From assembly GCA_035508435.1 (NCBI GenBank), contig DATJNA010000161.1:1-64000 (forward strand): a stretch of DNA of 64,000 bases, read 5' to 3'. This document shows positions 7,804 through 16,468 of the stretch, piece by piece. Each line of letters starts with the position of its first letter. Position 1 is the stretch's first letter. The translations under genes were made by a program, and so were the position numbers. This DNA comes from JASHVB01 sp035508435. GTDB taxonomy: Bacteria; Pseudomonadota; Alphaproteobacteria; Acetobacterales; Acetobacteraceae. The notes beneath the pieces were generated by a model. It made no database searches, was not told the DNA's origin, and saw only the letters and a list, made by a program, of their open reading frames with translations.

Positions 7804-9331
7804 GAGCGATTTATTCCGACGGGCATTGCTGCGGCAGCTTTCTCCGCGCACTGACCGGGAAGCTGTCCTTCGCCTGCTTGTCATCGCCACCTTCCTCCGC
7901 CTGCTGTTCGCCGCCATGCTCGGCCTTGGCGTGGACGAGAGCTACATGGTGGCCTCCGGCCGCTCCCTGAGCCTCGGCTATTTCGACCATCCCCCCGCGT
8001 CGTGGTGGCTGGCCTGGGCCGCCGCCCATCTGGCCGGCACCGATCCGCCGATCGTCGTGCGGCTGCCCTTCATCGCATTGTTCGCGCTCTCCACCTGGCT
8101 GATGTTCCGCATCGGCACCGCCGTGGCGGATGAGCATGCGGGGTTCTGGGCCGCCTTCCTGCTGAACCTCTCGCCGGTGTTCGGCGTCACCACCGGCACC
8201 TGGGTACTGCCCGACGGCCCGCTCGACTGCGCGCTGCTTGGCGCCACGCTGTGCCTGCTGCACGCGCTGCCGGCACGAGGCCGCGCCGCGTGGCAGTGGT
8301 GGATCGCCACCGGGCTGTGCGCTGGCCTCGCCTTGTTTTCGAAATATTCCGCCGGCCTGACCATCCTGGGCGCCGTCGCCTACCTCGCGACCAGTCAGCA
8401 GCACCGGCGATGGCTCGCCCACCCCGCCCCGTACGCCGCCGGACTGCTGGCGCTGGCGGTGTTCGCGCCGGTGATCGCCTGGAACGCCACCCACCATTGG
8501 GCATCGTTCGCTTTCCAAGGCGGGCGAGCGGCGGCCGGCGCACGCTTCCACCCGCTCGGCCCCATCACTGTCCTCGCCGGCGAGGCCCTGTTCTTGCTGC
8601 CCTGGATCTGGGCCCCGATGATGGCGCTCTGGCTCGCCGCCTTGCACCGAGACAACCCCGCCTGGCGCTCCCGCTTGCTCGCCTGCCTCGCCGCCCCGCC
8701 CATTATCTTGTTCGCGCTGATCGCCGCATGGTCCAGCCAGCGCGTGTTGTTCCACTGGGCCGCGCCCGGGTACCTGATGCTGTTCCCGCTGCTGGGGCAG
8801 GCGGTGGCGGCACGCCTCCCCTCCCCTGCCCTGCGCCGCGCCCTTGCCGGAACCGCGATTTTCGTTGCGCTGGGCGTAAGCGTCGTGGCGACGCAGGTAC
8901 GCTTCGACTGGCTGCATCCGGTCATCGCCCGCGTCGCCCGCCAGGACCCGGACATCGCGGCGATCGACTGGACCTCTCTCCGCGGCGACCTGACCGCACG
9001 CGGGCTGCTGCCGCCCGGGACGATCGTCGGGGTGCCGAACTGGCGGGATGCGGGGAAGATCGGCTACGCGCTGGGCCCCGGCGTGACGGTCGTTTGCCTC
9101 AACAACGACGCCCGCGAGTTTGGCATCGCCGCCCCGCCGCGGCGCAGTATCGGTCGTGATATGCTATTGCTCGCGCCGGAGCATGCGCGCCGCGCGGAGC
9201 ACGAACTGGCGAGCGTCTTCGCCACCATCTCCAAGCTGCCGGCCGCACCGATCCGCCATGCCGGCCGCACGCTGGCGGAGGTCGCGGTGGCCCGGGCCGT
9301 CAATCTGCGCCAGTGGCCACCGCCGTTTTGA
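7802..9331 (+). CDS. GT39/ArnT-like membrane glycosyltransferase
   Basis: A 509-residue multi-pass membrane protein with about ten hydrophobic helices. The first periplasmic loop carries D-E-S-Y, G-R-S-L-S-L-G-Y-F-D-H-P-P, which is the catalytic acidic motif plus Y-x-D-H-P-P of PMT/ArnT-type polyprenyl-phosphate-dependent transferases. These add a sugar from a lipid carrier to lipid A, glycan or protein on the periplasmic side. The acceptor is unknown here. The ATG at 7802 sits on the edge of a REP repeat and has only a weak purine stretch upstream; the frame is open further left, but upstream codons look non-coding. Confidence 0.82.
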   Translation: MSDLFRRALLRQLSPRTDREAVLRLLVIATFLRLLFAAMLGLGVDESYMVASGRSLSLGYFDHPPASWWLAWAAAHLAGTDPPIVVRLPFIALFALSTWLMFRIGTAVADEHAGFWAAFLLNLSPVFGVTTGTWVLPDGPLDCALLGATLCLLHALPARGRAAWQWWIATGLCAGLALFSKYSAGLTILGAVAYLATSQQHRRWLAHPAPYAAGLLALAVFAPVIAWNATHHWASFAFQGGRAAAGARFHPLGPITVLAGEALFLLPWIWAPMMALWLAALHRDNPAWRSRLLACLAAPPIILFALIAAWSSQRVLFHWAAPGYLMLFPLLGQAVAARLPSPALRRALAGTAIFVALGVSVVATQVRFDWLHPVIARVARQDPDIAAIDWTSLRGDLTARGLLPPGTIVGVPNWRDAGKIGYALGPGVTVVCLNNDAREFGIAAPPRRSIGRDMLLLAPEHARRAEHELASVFATISKLPAAPIRHAGRTLAEVAVARAVNLRQWPPPF

Positions 9332-9343
9332 GCGGCGTGCCAT

Positions 9344-9533
9344 ATGTCCGCGCCCCACGTCATTGCGATGTCCGCGCCCTACGTCCTTGCGCGGCTCCGA
9401 AGCGTCGATGCAACCTGGGTCGAATTGGCGCACGAGCACCCTGCGCTTACTCGAATTGGCGCACGAGCACCCTGCGCTTGCGCGAACGAGATTGCCTCGT
9501 CCCGCCACGCTTCACTCGCTGTTCTCGCAATAA
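9344..9533 (+). repeat. Composite repeat: 24 bp x2, 31 bp-period x2, REP end
   Basis: Two 24-bp units beginning atgtccgcgccc (9344-9367, 9368-9391) are followed by two 29-bp identical blocks at 31-bp period (9420-9448, 9451-9479, starting tcgaattggcgcacgag), then a REP-like right end gcttcactcgctgttctcgcaataac to 9533. It looks like a REP element whose interior has expanded. Confidence 0.7.
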
Positions 9534-10018
9534 CAAATAGCCAGAATGACAATATATCGAAATCATAACCAACCGCAGCAAATACATGCCAGAACGGAGA
9601 ATTTCCGGAATGAAAGCCTACCGTAACGGAACCTATCAGAAATTAAACGGGCACTAAATCACAATCATCCAGGGACAGCCCACCCGAGCGTCAGCGGCAC
9701 GCCAATCGCATGCGTTGGCGCATCGGCAAGGCGAAGCGGCAGCAACAAGATCTTCCGTGTTGGCAACTGCAAGCGCCCGCGAATGCAGACCGTGAACCAG
9801 CAATGATTGCGTGATCAGCAACGATGCCGGCGTCACTGCCCCGCGGCCTCGCGCGGCCGCCACTCGGTCGTCGCTTTTCCCCGGCGATTGCCAGGCCGTT
9901 ACCCACGCGAGATTGATGCTGCCGGTCCGCGACCTCGCCCGCCGCGGCCAGCCAGGATTGCCTCTGCTCGCCTGCGGTGACACGACTCCTGCGGCACCAG
10001 GTCTCAGGAGGAACGCTG
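9534..10018. other. Intergenic region upstream of the SDR gene
   Basis: About 485 bp without a credible gene. The first 120 bp are distinctly AT-richer than the surroundings (runs such as gacaatatatcgaaatcataacc) and could hold a promoter, but I cannot define a -35/-10 pair. Confidence 0.4.
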
Positions 10019-10711
10019 ATGGAAATGAAATCGGCCTTGATCGTCGGCGCCGGCAGCGGCCTGTCGGCATCGCTCGCCCGGCTGTTTGCCAAGCATGGGC
10101 TACAGGTCGCGCTGGCCGCGCGCAATCCCGACAAGCTGGCGAAGCTGGCCGAGGAAACTGCCGCCGCCACCTTTGCCTGCGAAGCCGCCGAACCGGAAGA
10201 AGTCGCGGCCTTGTTCGAGGTCGTCGTCTCAACCGCGGGCGTGCCGGACATCGTGGTTTATAACGCGAGCGCCCGGGCGCGCGGCCCGATCACCGATCTC
10301 GAACCGGATGCCGTGGCGCGCGCCATCGCGGTTTCGGCGTTTGGCGGCTTCCTGGTCGCGCAGCAGGCGGCACGCCACATGCTGCCTCGCGGCGCCGGCG
10401 CGATCTTGTTCACCGGCGCCTCCGCCAGCGTGAAGGGCTATGTGCATTCGGCCGCCTTCGCGATGGGCAAGTTCGCACTGCGCGGCCTGGCGCAGAGCAT
10501 GGCGCGCGAACTCGCGCCACAAGGCATCCATGTCGCGCATTTCGTCATCGACGGCGGCATCCGCAGCGCCACGCGAGCCGATCCCGCCGACAAGCCCGAC
10601 AGCTTCCTCGATCCCGATGCCATCGCCGAGAGCTATTGGCACGTCGTCAACCAGCCACGCAGCGCCTGGACCTGGGAACTGGAGCTGCGGCCCTGGGTGG
10701 AGCGTTTCTGA
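10019..10711 (+). CDS. Short-chain dehydrogenase-like protein lacking the catalytic Tyr
   Basis: A 230-residue Rossmann protein with the glycine motif G10-A-G-S-G-L-S16 and the Y-N-A-S strand at about 81-84. The active-site region reads S-A-A-F147-A-M-G-K151: the Lys is kept but the usual Tyr four residues earlier is Phe. I recall a clade with A-F-A-x-x-K-F-A-L-R followed by I-H-V-A-H-x-V-I-D-G sharing this change, so it is probably a property of the subfamily rather than a mutation. Activity as a normal oxidoreductase is doubtful. The ATG is supported by AGGAGG at 10005-10010, 8 nt upstream. Confidence 0.8.
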   Translation: MEMKSALIVGAGSGLSASLARLFAKHGLQVALAARNPDKLAKLAEETAAATFACEAAEPEEVAALFEVVVSTAGVPDIVVYNASARARGPITDLEPDAVARAIAVSAFGGFLVAQQAARHMLPRGAGAILFTGASASVKGYVHSAAFAMGKFALRGLAQSMARELAPQGIHVAHFVIDGGIRSATRADPADKPDSFLDPDAIAESYWHVVNQPRSAWTWELELRPWVERF

Positions 10712-11106
10712 CCGGCATAGCGGCGCTTTCCCGGCGACCGGCGATCGTCAGCGGGCGCTCCGGCAGGCCCGGGTTCAGCTCGGCAACGAGCAGATTTGAA
10801 GCGCCGGGAGTGGTTTTGAGCGAAACCAGTGCCGCTTCGCTGCATCGCCGTTCGTCGGTCACGTAGAATTGGCCGCGGCACGGCGCGTCTCCACGTCGCT
10901 GATCGGCGTCACAACCGGCAGGCATTCGTGGCACGGACACGCAGCGGCGCGGCCGGCGAGGTGGCGCCCTTGGCGCGGCGGATCGCTGCCACCCGCCGGT
11001 CTTTGGCCAGGGCAGATCGTCGCACCCGTCGGCACCGGACGGCTGAACGTTTGGTTAATCACTGCTGATTAGACTGTGCCGCCAATCGCGATGCGTGGTC
11101 GATCAG
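10712..11106. other. Intergenic region with no recognisable feature
   Basis: About 395 bp between two co-directional genes. Short open frames occur on both strands but none has plausible composition or a ribosome binding site. I see no repeat. Confidence 0.4.
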
Positions 11107-12678
11107 ATGGCAGTAGATGTTGTGACGCCCGGATTGGCGGCGGTTCAGGGTATTGCCGGCGGCAGCGCCGGCGCGGCAATGCCGCCGCCGGCGGCCAATC
11201 CGACGTTGCCGACAGTTTCCGCCAATGCACCTCAATCGCGGACCGGCCCGGCCCGCCGGCTGCTGAACCTGTCGTTGCTGCCGACCGGCAGCGTATTGTT
11301 CGCGCTCGACGCGGCCTGCCTCGCGTTGTTATGGCCGCTGGCGCTGTGGGCCGCGTCGCCGGCAAGCGCGATGCACCGCGGACTGCCGCTCGACCCCAGC
11401 GCCATCCTCTATCCTGCCGCCGATCTGCTGTTGCTGTTCGCACTGGGCCTGTATCGCCGTGACGCCATCCTGTATCTCGGCACATCGCTGTCGCGCGTGC
11501 CGCTGGCGAGCGGCTCGGCGGCAATCATTGCCGCGGTTGGCTCGGCTGGCCCGCGCTGGCTGGCCGCGACGGCGTTGCTGCCACCCGATGGACGCGACCA
11601 GATGCTCGGCTTCGCGCTCGTGTCGCTGTGCTTCGCCATCAGCGCGTTCAGCGCGCGGCTGGGGCTGCAAGTCCTGCTGCGTCAGCACGTACTGCGCCGC
11701 CGCCTGCTGGTGGTGGGCGCCGGGCGCCGCGCCTGGGACCTGCTGCACATGTTGTCGAACGAGGGCGGCAGCCTGAGCTACGAAATCGCCTTCCTGCATC
11801 ACGACGCGCTGGGTGGCATCGATCCCCGGCTGGCGGCGGACCCGGCGGCTCGCATCCTACGCCCGGCGGGTTTCGCGGTGCTGCGGGCGGCACGCCGGCT
11901 CGGCGCCGACCAGATTGTCATCGCGCCCGACGAACGCCGTGGCATGGACCTGGAGCAATTGCTCGCCTGCAAGACGGCCGGCTTCCCGGTGGTGCAATAC
12001 CTGAGCTTCGTGGAGCAAGAGATACGACGGGTCGATCTGAAGCGCATGGAGCTGGGCTGGCTGCTGTATTCTGACGGGTTCCAATGCAGCGTCATCGACC
12101 GCTGCCTCAAGCGCCTGATCGATGTCGTGGTCAGCGCACTGCTGCTGGCGGCAACAGCGCCAGTGCTGGCCGCCGCGGCGCTGACGATCCGTTGGGAGAC
12201 GCCCGGCCCAGCGCTGTATCGCCAGGAGCGGGTGACGCAGGGCGGGCGCGTGTTCCGCATTTTGAAGCTGCGGACGATGCGGGTGGATGCCGAGGCCGGC
12301 GGTGCGGTATGGGCAGCGCAGAAGGACTCGCGGATCACCCGGGTTGGACGCTTCCTGCGCCGCACGCGGATCGACGAACTGCCGCAGCTTTTGAATGTGC
12401 TGCGGGGGGAGATGTCGTTCGTCGGGCCTCGGCCGGAGCGGCCGGTGTTCGTCGCGGAACTCTCGCGGCTGATTCCGCTGTATAACGAGCGCCACATGGT
12501 GAAGGCGGGGATCACCGGCTGGGCGCAGATCAATTACCCCTACGGCGCGTCGGTGGACGATGCGCGGTCGAAGCTGAGCTACGATCTGTACTACGTGAAA
12601 AACTTTTCGGTGTTGTTCGATCTGCTGATCCTGTTGCAGACGTTGCGCGTGGTGCTGTGGCCGAGCGGGGTGCGGTAA
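11107..12678 (+). CDS. Exopolysaccharide initiating sugar transferase (EpsB/WbaP-type, TIGR03013-like)
   Basis: A 523-residue polyprenyl-phosphate sugar-1-phosphate transferase. The N-terminal half has several membrane helices and a nucleotide-binding-like domain (L-L-V-V-G-A-G-R-R near 200). The C-terminal catalytic domain is classical: K-R-L-I-D-V-V-V-S helix, L-K-L-R-T-M-R-V-D, R-I-D-E-L-P-Q-L-L-N-V-L-R-G-E-M-S-F-V-G-P-R and G-I-T-G-W-A-Q-I-N-Y-P-Y-G-A-S. The Y-P-Y-G-A-S and Y-Y-V-K-N ending match the PEP-CTERM-associated EpsB subgroup. It would load the first sugar of a repeat unit onto undecaprenyl phosphate. No other eps genes are nearby. The ATG at 11107 is chosen over an in-frame GTG at 11095. 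Confidence 0.85.
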   Translation: MAVDVVTPGLAAVQGIAGGSAGAAMPPPAANPTLPTVSANAPQSRTGPARRLLNLSLLPTGSVLFALDAACLALLWPLALWAASPASAMHRGLPLDPSAILYPAADLLLLFALGLYRRDAILYLGTSLSRVPLASGSAAIIAAVGSAGPRWLAATALLPPDGRDQMLGFALVSLCFAISAFSARLGLQVLLRQHVLRRRLLVVGAGRRAWDLLHMLSNEGGSLSYEIAFLHHDALGGIDPRLAADPAARILRPAGFAVLRAARRLGADQIVIAPDERRGMDLEQLLACKTAGFPVVQYLSFVEQEIRRVDLKRMELGWLLYSDGFQCSVIDRCLKRLIDVVVSALLLAATAPVLAAAALTIRWETPGPALYRQERVTQGGRVFRILKLRTMRVDAEAGGAVWAAQKDSRITRVGRFLRRTRIDELPQLLNVLRGEMSFVGPRPERPVFVAELSRLIPLYNERHMVKAGITGWAQINYPYGASVDDARSKLSYDLYYVKNFSVLFDLLILLQTLRVVLWPSGVR

Positions 12679-12720
12679 ATGCACGCGGCCCCTGCGAGCG
12701 ACGGTTCCCGCCGCGTCACA

Positions 12721-13605
12721 TCACGGCCAAACCCGCTGCGCCAGAAAGCGCGCCACCAATTGATTGAATCGTACCGCATCGTCAATGAACAGGGCGTGAC
12801 CCGCATCGGCGAACACCGCGGTTTCGGTATCGGGGCGGTTGCGTTGCAGGTTCTCGGCCTGCGCCGCGAAGCCCGGACGCACCACGTAGAGCACTGGCTT
12901 GGCGGTGGCATAGATCGCGTCCCGCCAATAGGTGCGCGGTACCGGATAGGACAGCAATTCGCGGCATGCGGCTTCCGGCGTATGCAGCGTCGCCTCGGTC
13001 AGCCGTTGCAGGTAGGCGGCGGGCTGGGGGTGGTGGAACATCGCTTGCACGAAGCGCCGCATCGCCTCGGCGTGCGACGCCGCCGGGAGCGGATGGGGGC
13101 GTGAGGGCACCCAGACCGGGGCCGGCTCCTCGCCCACGGAGTTGTCCACCAGCACCAGCCCGGCGAGCCGCCGGTCGCCATGGGTGTGCACATAGGCGAG
13201 CGTATCCAGCACGCCGAGCGACCAGCCCACGACCACGACCGGCTGCGGCGCCAGGCGTGCAATCAGCTCGGCGATGTCCTGGCCGCGGCGGTTCTGGTCG
13301 TAGCCCCAGGTGGGGGTGGCCGAATCGCCCTGGCCCCGCGGATCGAAGGCGATGACGTGATAGCGGCGGGAGAACGCGGCGATCTGCGGTGCCCAGATCC
13401 AGGCCGGCATGGTCCAGCCCGGGATGAACACCAGGATGTGCGCACCCGGCGGCCCGGCCTCCAGATAGTGAAGCCGCACGCCGTCGCTGGTTTCGAACCA
13501 GCGGCTTGGCACCGCCGTGCCTGCCCGCGCCGCAGTCGGCGCCAGGAACGCAGACAGCAGCAGCGACTCCAGCAAGCGGCGGCGTGACAGTAGCGAAACG
13601 AGCAT
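12721..13605 (-). CDS. Exported alpha/beta hydrolase
   Basis: About 294 residues. The N terminus has S-R-R-R-L-L followed by a hydrophobic stretch and A-A-R-A, a plausible Tat or Sec signal peptide. The hydrolase core has the oxyanion G-W-T-M region, D-P-R-G-Q-G-D-S, the nucleophile elbow G-W-S-L-G and a late G-H-A-L-F histidine. The substrate is unknown; esterase, lipase or haloperoxidase-like activities all fit this fold. I chose the ATG at 13605 because it puts the twin Arg close to the start; a TTG at 13641 is the alternative. It is convergent with the sugar transferase. Confidence 0.8.
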   Translation of the reverse strand: MLVSLLSRRRLLESLLLSAFLAPTAARAGTAVPSRWFETSDGVRLHYLEAGPPGAHILVFIPGWTMPAWIWAPQIAAFSRRYHVIAFDPRGQGDSATPTWGYDQNRRGQDIAELIARLAPQPVVVVGWSLGVLDTLAYVHTHGDRRLAGLVLVDNSVGEEPAPVWVPSRPHPLPAASHAEAMRRFVQAMFHHPQPAAYLQRLTEATLHTPEAACRELLSYPVPRTYWRDAIYATAKPVLYVVRPGFAAQAENLQRNRPDTETAVFADAGHALFIDDAVRFNQLVARFLAQRVWP

Positions 13606-13709
13606 GCCGTCACAAGAGCGAACCGCGGCGTGACCTGTCAATCACAATTCGGAACCATGCGGTGCAACCGGCGTTGTTTCCCCGCTGCGGACGTTGGCCG
13701 GTGGAGGTG

Positions 13710-14234
13710 ATGGCGGCGCGTCGGTGTATTGCTCCCATGCTGGTGTTGGCCGGTGCGGCGGCTTGCCTCGGCGGCTGCACGGACCTGTTGAACCAGGGCA
13801 CCGCAGCCGGCGCCGGCATAGCGGGCGCGGCAGCGTCGCGGGCGGTGACGAACAATGCTGGCGTGACCACCGGAATCGGCCTCGGGGTGCAGGCAGCGGC
13901 GCACGCCGGGCTGGAATATGCCGAACGCCGCGTGCACGAGACGGAGCAAAATGAGATCGCGGCGGTAGCGGGCACGCTGCCGGTCGGCGCCGTCGCCACG
14001 TGGCGGGTGGTGCACGACATCCCGATCGAAGCGAACGAGCATGGCGAGGTCACCGTGGATCGTGCCCTCGGTGGGCCAGGTTTCGCCTGCAAGGCGATCG
14101 TGTTCTCGGTGGACGACCAGGGCAAGCAGGGCCCGGAGCGGGCGTTCTACACCGCGACCGTCTGCCGCGACGGCAAGCAATGGAAATGGGCCACCGCCGA
14201 ACCGGCCACCGAGCGATGGGGCGCGTTGCAGTGA
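13710..14234 (+). CDS. Lipoprotein, first of a tandem paralogous pair
   Basis: About 174 residues with a lipoprotein signal: basic M-A-A-R-R-C, a hydrophobic run and lipobox L-G-G-C near residue 22. An Ala/Gly-rich helix follows, then a C-terminal domain ending Q-W-K-W-A-T-A-E-P-A-T-E-R-W-G. The next gene encodes a clear paralog with the same ending. I do not recognise a named family. It would be anchored in the envelope. GGAGG lies only 2 nt before this ATG, so translation may begin at the in-frame GTG at 13701 or the ATG at 13737. Confidence 0.7.
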   Translation: MAARRCIAPMLVLAGAAACLGGCTDLLNQGTAAGAGIAGAAASRAVTNNAGVTTGIGLGVQAAAHAGLEYAERRVHETEQNEIAAVAGTLPVGAVATWRVVHDIPIEANEHGEVTVDRALGGPGFACKAIVFSVDDQGKQGPERAFYTATVCRDGKQWKWATAEPATERWGALQ

Positions 14235-14731
14235 CGCCCTGCGTGCGGCTGGCGATGTTCATGCCGCTGATCGGTGTGCTGTGCGGCTGCCAGTTCATGG
14301 GCGAGTTGGTGGGTGCCGGCGCCGGTGGTGCGTCCGCGGCGGCAACGGCAAACCCGGCCGTCGGCATTGCGGTCGGCGTCGGCGTGAATGCCGGGATCGA
14401 TGCGACCTTCGCCTATATCCAGCGCAAGCGGCAGCAGGCCGAGCAAGATGCGATCACGGCTCAGGTCGCGACGATGCAGGCGGGCGAGCAACGGCCGTGG
14501 AAGATCAACCACATCATCCCCGTCGGCAACGAGCATGGCGAGGTCGTGGTGGTGCGCGACATTCCCAATGCTCTGGCGCCGTGCAAGGAGCTGGCGTTCT
14601 CGGTCGATGCAGGCAGCGGCGAGAAGGCGACGCAGCATTGGTACGCCACCGATGCGTGCGAGGACACCAGGAGGTGGAAATGGGCATTGGCGGAGCCGGC
14701 CACTGAACGGTGGGGGACGCTCCAGCCATAG
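14231..14731 (+). CDS. Lipoprotein, second of a tandem paralogous pair
   Basis: About 166 residues starting at a GTG that overlaps the stop of the previous gene (GTGA, 14231-14234). The signal ends in L-C-G-C, a slightly unusual lipobox. The mature part matches the upstream protein in layout: Gly/Ala-rich helix, I-P-x-x-N-E-H-G-E-V-x-V, a Cys in A-P-C-K, then R-W-K-W-A-L-A-E-P-A-T-E-R-W-G. The two genes look like an old local duplication kept in one transcript. Function unknown. Confidence 0.7.
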   Translation: MTPCVRLAMFMPLIGVLCGCQFMGELVGAGAGGASAAATANPAVGIAVGVGVNAGIDATFAYIQRKRQQAEQDAITAQVATMQAGEQRPWKINHIIPVGNEHGEVVVVRDIPNALAPCKELAFSVDAGSGEKATQHWYATDACEDTRRWKWALAEPATERWGTLQP

Positions 14732-14739
14732 GCCCGCCG

Positions 14740-14896
14740 GTCGTTGCGAGGAGCGAAGCGGATCGCTCGCTCTCTGTGATTGCGCGGAGCGTTGCGACGA
14801 AGCAACTTCGTTCCAACAAGCACGCGGACGATTCGTGCGCCGCGTGACCGGGATTGCTGCGTCCCGCCGCGCTTCGCTCGCGGTTCTCGCCATGAC
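14740..14896. repeat. Long REP-family element
   Basis: The ends are inverted relatives: gtcgttgcgaggagcgaagcg on the left and, on the right, the reverse complement of gtcatggcgagaaccgcgag followed by cgaagcg. The interior of about 115 bp is not repeated elsewhere in the window. Same family as 16344-16426. Confidence 0.65.
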
Positions 14897-14980
14897 ATGG
14901 GATCGCGCCGCCGCACGTGGTTGTCCGCCACACCCAACCGGTGCACGCTGCCGCAAGTGGCAGGCGAGAGGAGTCCGATC

Positions 14981-16252
14981 ATGGCGGACGCAACGCTGGC
15001 GGCCTTCGCGGAAAGGCCCCCGTCGATCCGGCCGGGGCAACGCTCCTGGCCGGACGGCGGTACGGCGCGCGTGCCCAATTGGGTCTATACCGACCCCGGC
15101 GTCTTCGCGCTCGAGCAGGACCGCGTGTTCGGCGAAAGCAACTGGCTGTATGTCTGCCTCGAGGCCGAACTGCCCAATTCGGGCGATTTCAAGCGCATTC
15201 AGCTTGGCACGCGCGAGGTGGTCGCGGTGCGCGGCAGCGACGGCGCGATCAACGTGCTGGTCAATCGTTGCGCGCATCGCAGCATGCAGTTCTGCACCGC
15301 CGCGCGCGGCACCGCGAAGGAGTTCGTCTGCCCCTATCACCAATGGACCTACGATCTCTCCGGCAACCTGCTCGGGGTGCCGTTCCGCCGCGGCTATCGT
15401 GGCCAGGGCGGCATGCCGGCCGATTTCCGACCCGAGGAGCATGGGCTGCAACGCCTCGCCGTCACGCAGCGCCACGGTGTGGTGTTCGCGAGCTTCGGGT
15501 CGCCGAACGAGTCGCTGGAGAGCTGGCTGGGCGAGCGCATGCTCGGCTATTTCGACCGCGTGTTCGACGGCCGCGGCCTGGCAGTGCTCGGCTATATGCG
15601 CCAGCGCATTCCCAGCAACTGGAAGCTGATGTTCGAGAACATCAAGGACCCGTATCACGCCAGCCTGCTGCACGTGTTCCTGGTCACGTTCGGCTTGTTC
15701 CGTCTCGACCAGCAGTCCGCGGTGGAAATGGACGATACCGGACGCCATGCCGTGCTGGTGAGCCGCCGCGGCGCGCAGGAGACCAACGACGCCACCTCGC
15801 AGATGCGCGCCTTCAAGGCGAATTTCGTGCTGCGTGACAAGCGATTGCTCGACCCGGTGCGCGAGTTCCCCGGCGACGCCACGGTGGTCATGCAGACGCT
15901 GTGGCCCAATCTGATCGTGCAGCAGCAATCCAACACGTTGGCGATGCGACAGATCGTGCCGCTGGATGCACGGACCTTCGACCTGGCCTGGACGTTCTTC
16001 GGCTATGCCGACGATACGCCGGAGATGCGCCAGCGGCGGCTGCGGCAGGCAAATTTGATGGGGCCGGCGGGGCTGGTGTCGCTCGACGACAGCGAGGCGA
16101 TGCTGCTGTCGCAGGCGGGCATCGAGACGGACGAGGACGATGCCTGCGTGGTGGAGATGGGCGGCCGCGCCGTGACCAACGAGCCGCATATGGTGACCGA
16201 GACCGCGATCCGTGGATTCTATCAGCACTATCGCGCGGTGATGGGGCTGTAG
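14981..16252 (+). CDS. Aromatic-ring-hydroxylating dioxygenase, alpha (Rieske) subunit
   Basis: A 423-residue Rieske oxygenase. The [2Fe-2S] ligands are C97-x-H99 and C117-x2-H120. The mononuclear iron site is in the stretch with D223-P-Y-H226-A-S-L-L-H231 after E-N-I-K. These enzymes insert both atoms of O2 into an aromatic ring using electrons from a ferredoxin/reductase, which I do not find here. The beta subunit follows, separated by a repeat array. GAGAGGAG sits about 8 nt before the ATG at 14981, which sets the start. The substrate cannot be told from sequence. Confidence 0.88.
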   Translation: MADATLAAFAERPPSIRPGQRSWPDGGTARVPNWVYTDPGVFALEQDRVFGESNWLYVCLEAELPNSGDFKRIQLGTREVVAVRGSDGAINVLVNRCAHRSMQFCTAARGTAKEFVCPYHQWTYDLSGNLLGVPFRRGYRGQGGMPADFRPEEHGLQRLAVTQRHGVVFASFGSPNESLESWLGERMLGYFDRVFDGRGLAVLGYMRQRIPSNWKLMFENIKDPYHASLLHVFLVTFGLFRLDQQSAVEMDDTGRHAVLVSRRGAQETNDATSQMRAFKANFVLRDKRLLDPVREFPGDATVVMQTLWPNLIVQQQSNTLAMRQIVPLDARTFDLAWTFFGYADDTPEMRQRRLRQANLMGPAGLVSLDDSEAMLLSQAGIETDEDDACVVEMGGRAVTNEPHMVTETAIRGFYQHYRAVMGL

Positions 16253-16253
16253 C

Positions 16254-16426
16254 GTCATGGCGGGCCCGTGTGTCATTGCGAGCCGGACTGTCATTATGAG
16301 CCGGTGTGTCATTGCGAGCCGCTGTGTCATTGCGAGCCGCTGTGTCATTGCGAGCGAAGCGAAGCAATCCCGTTCGTGCCATGGCACATCATCCGACCCA
16401 GATTGCTTCGCGGCGCTCGCAATGAC
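16254..16426. repeat. Five 18-bp tandem units running into a REP hairpin
   Basis: Units at 16254, 16272, 16290, 16308 and 16326; the last two are identical gtcattgcgagccgctgt and the earlier ones are diverged. At 16344 the same gtcattgcgag becomes the left arm of an 83-bp REP element whose right arm (attgcttcgcggcgctcgcaatgac) ends at 16426. The array thus looks like repeated copies of the REP arm. It fills the whole gap between the two dioxygenase subunit genes. Confidence 0.85.
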
Positions 16427-16468
16427 GTGGGGTCGCCGCGCGCCGACATGGCGCGTTATGCTCGTGCC

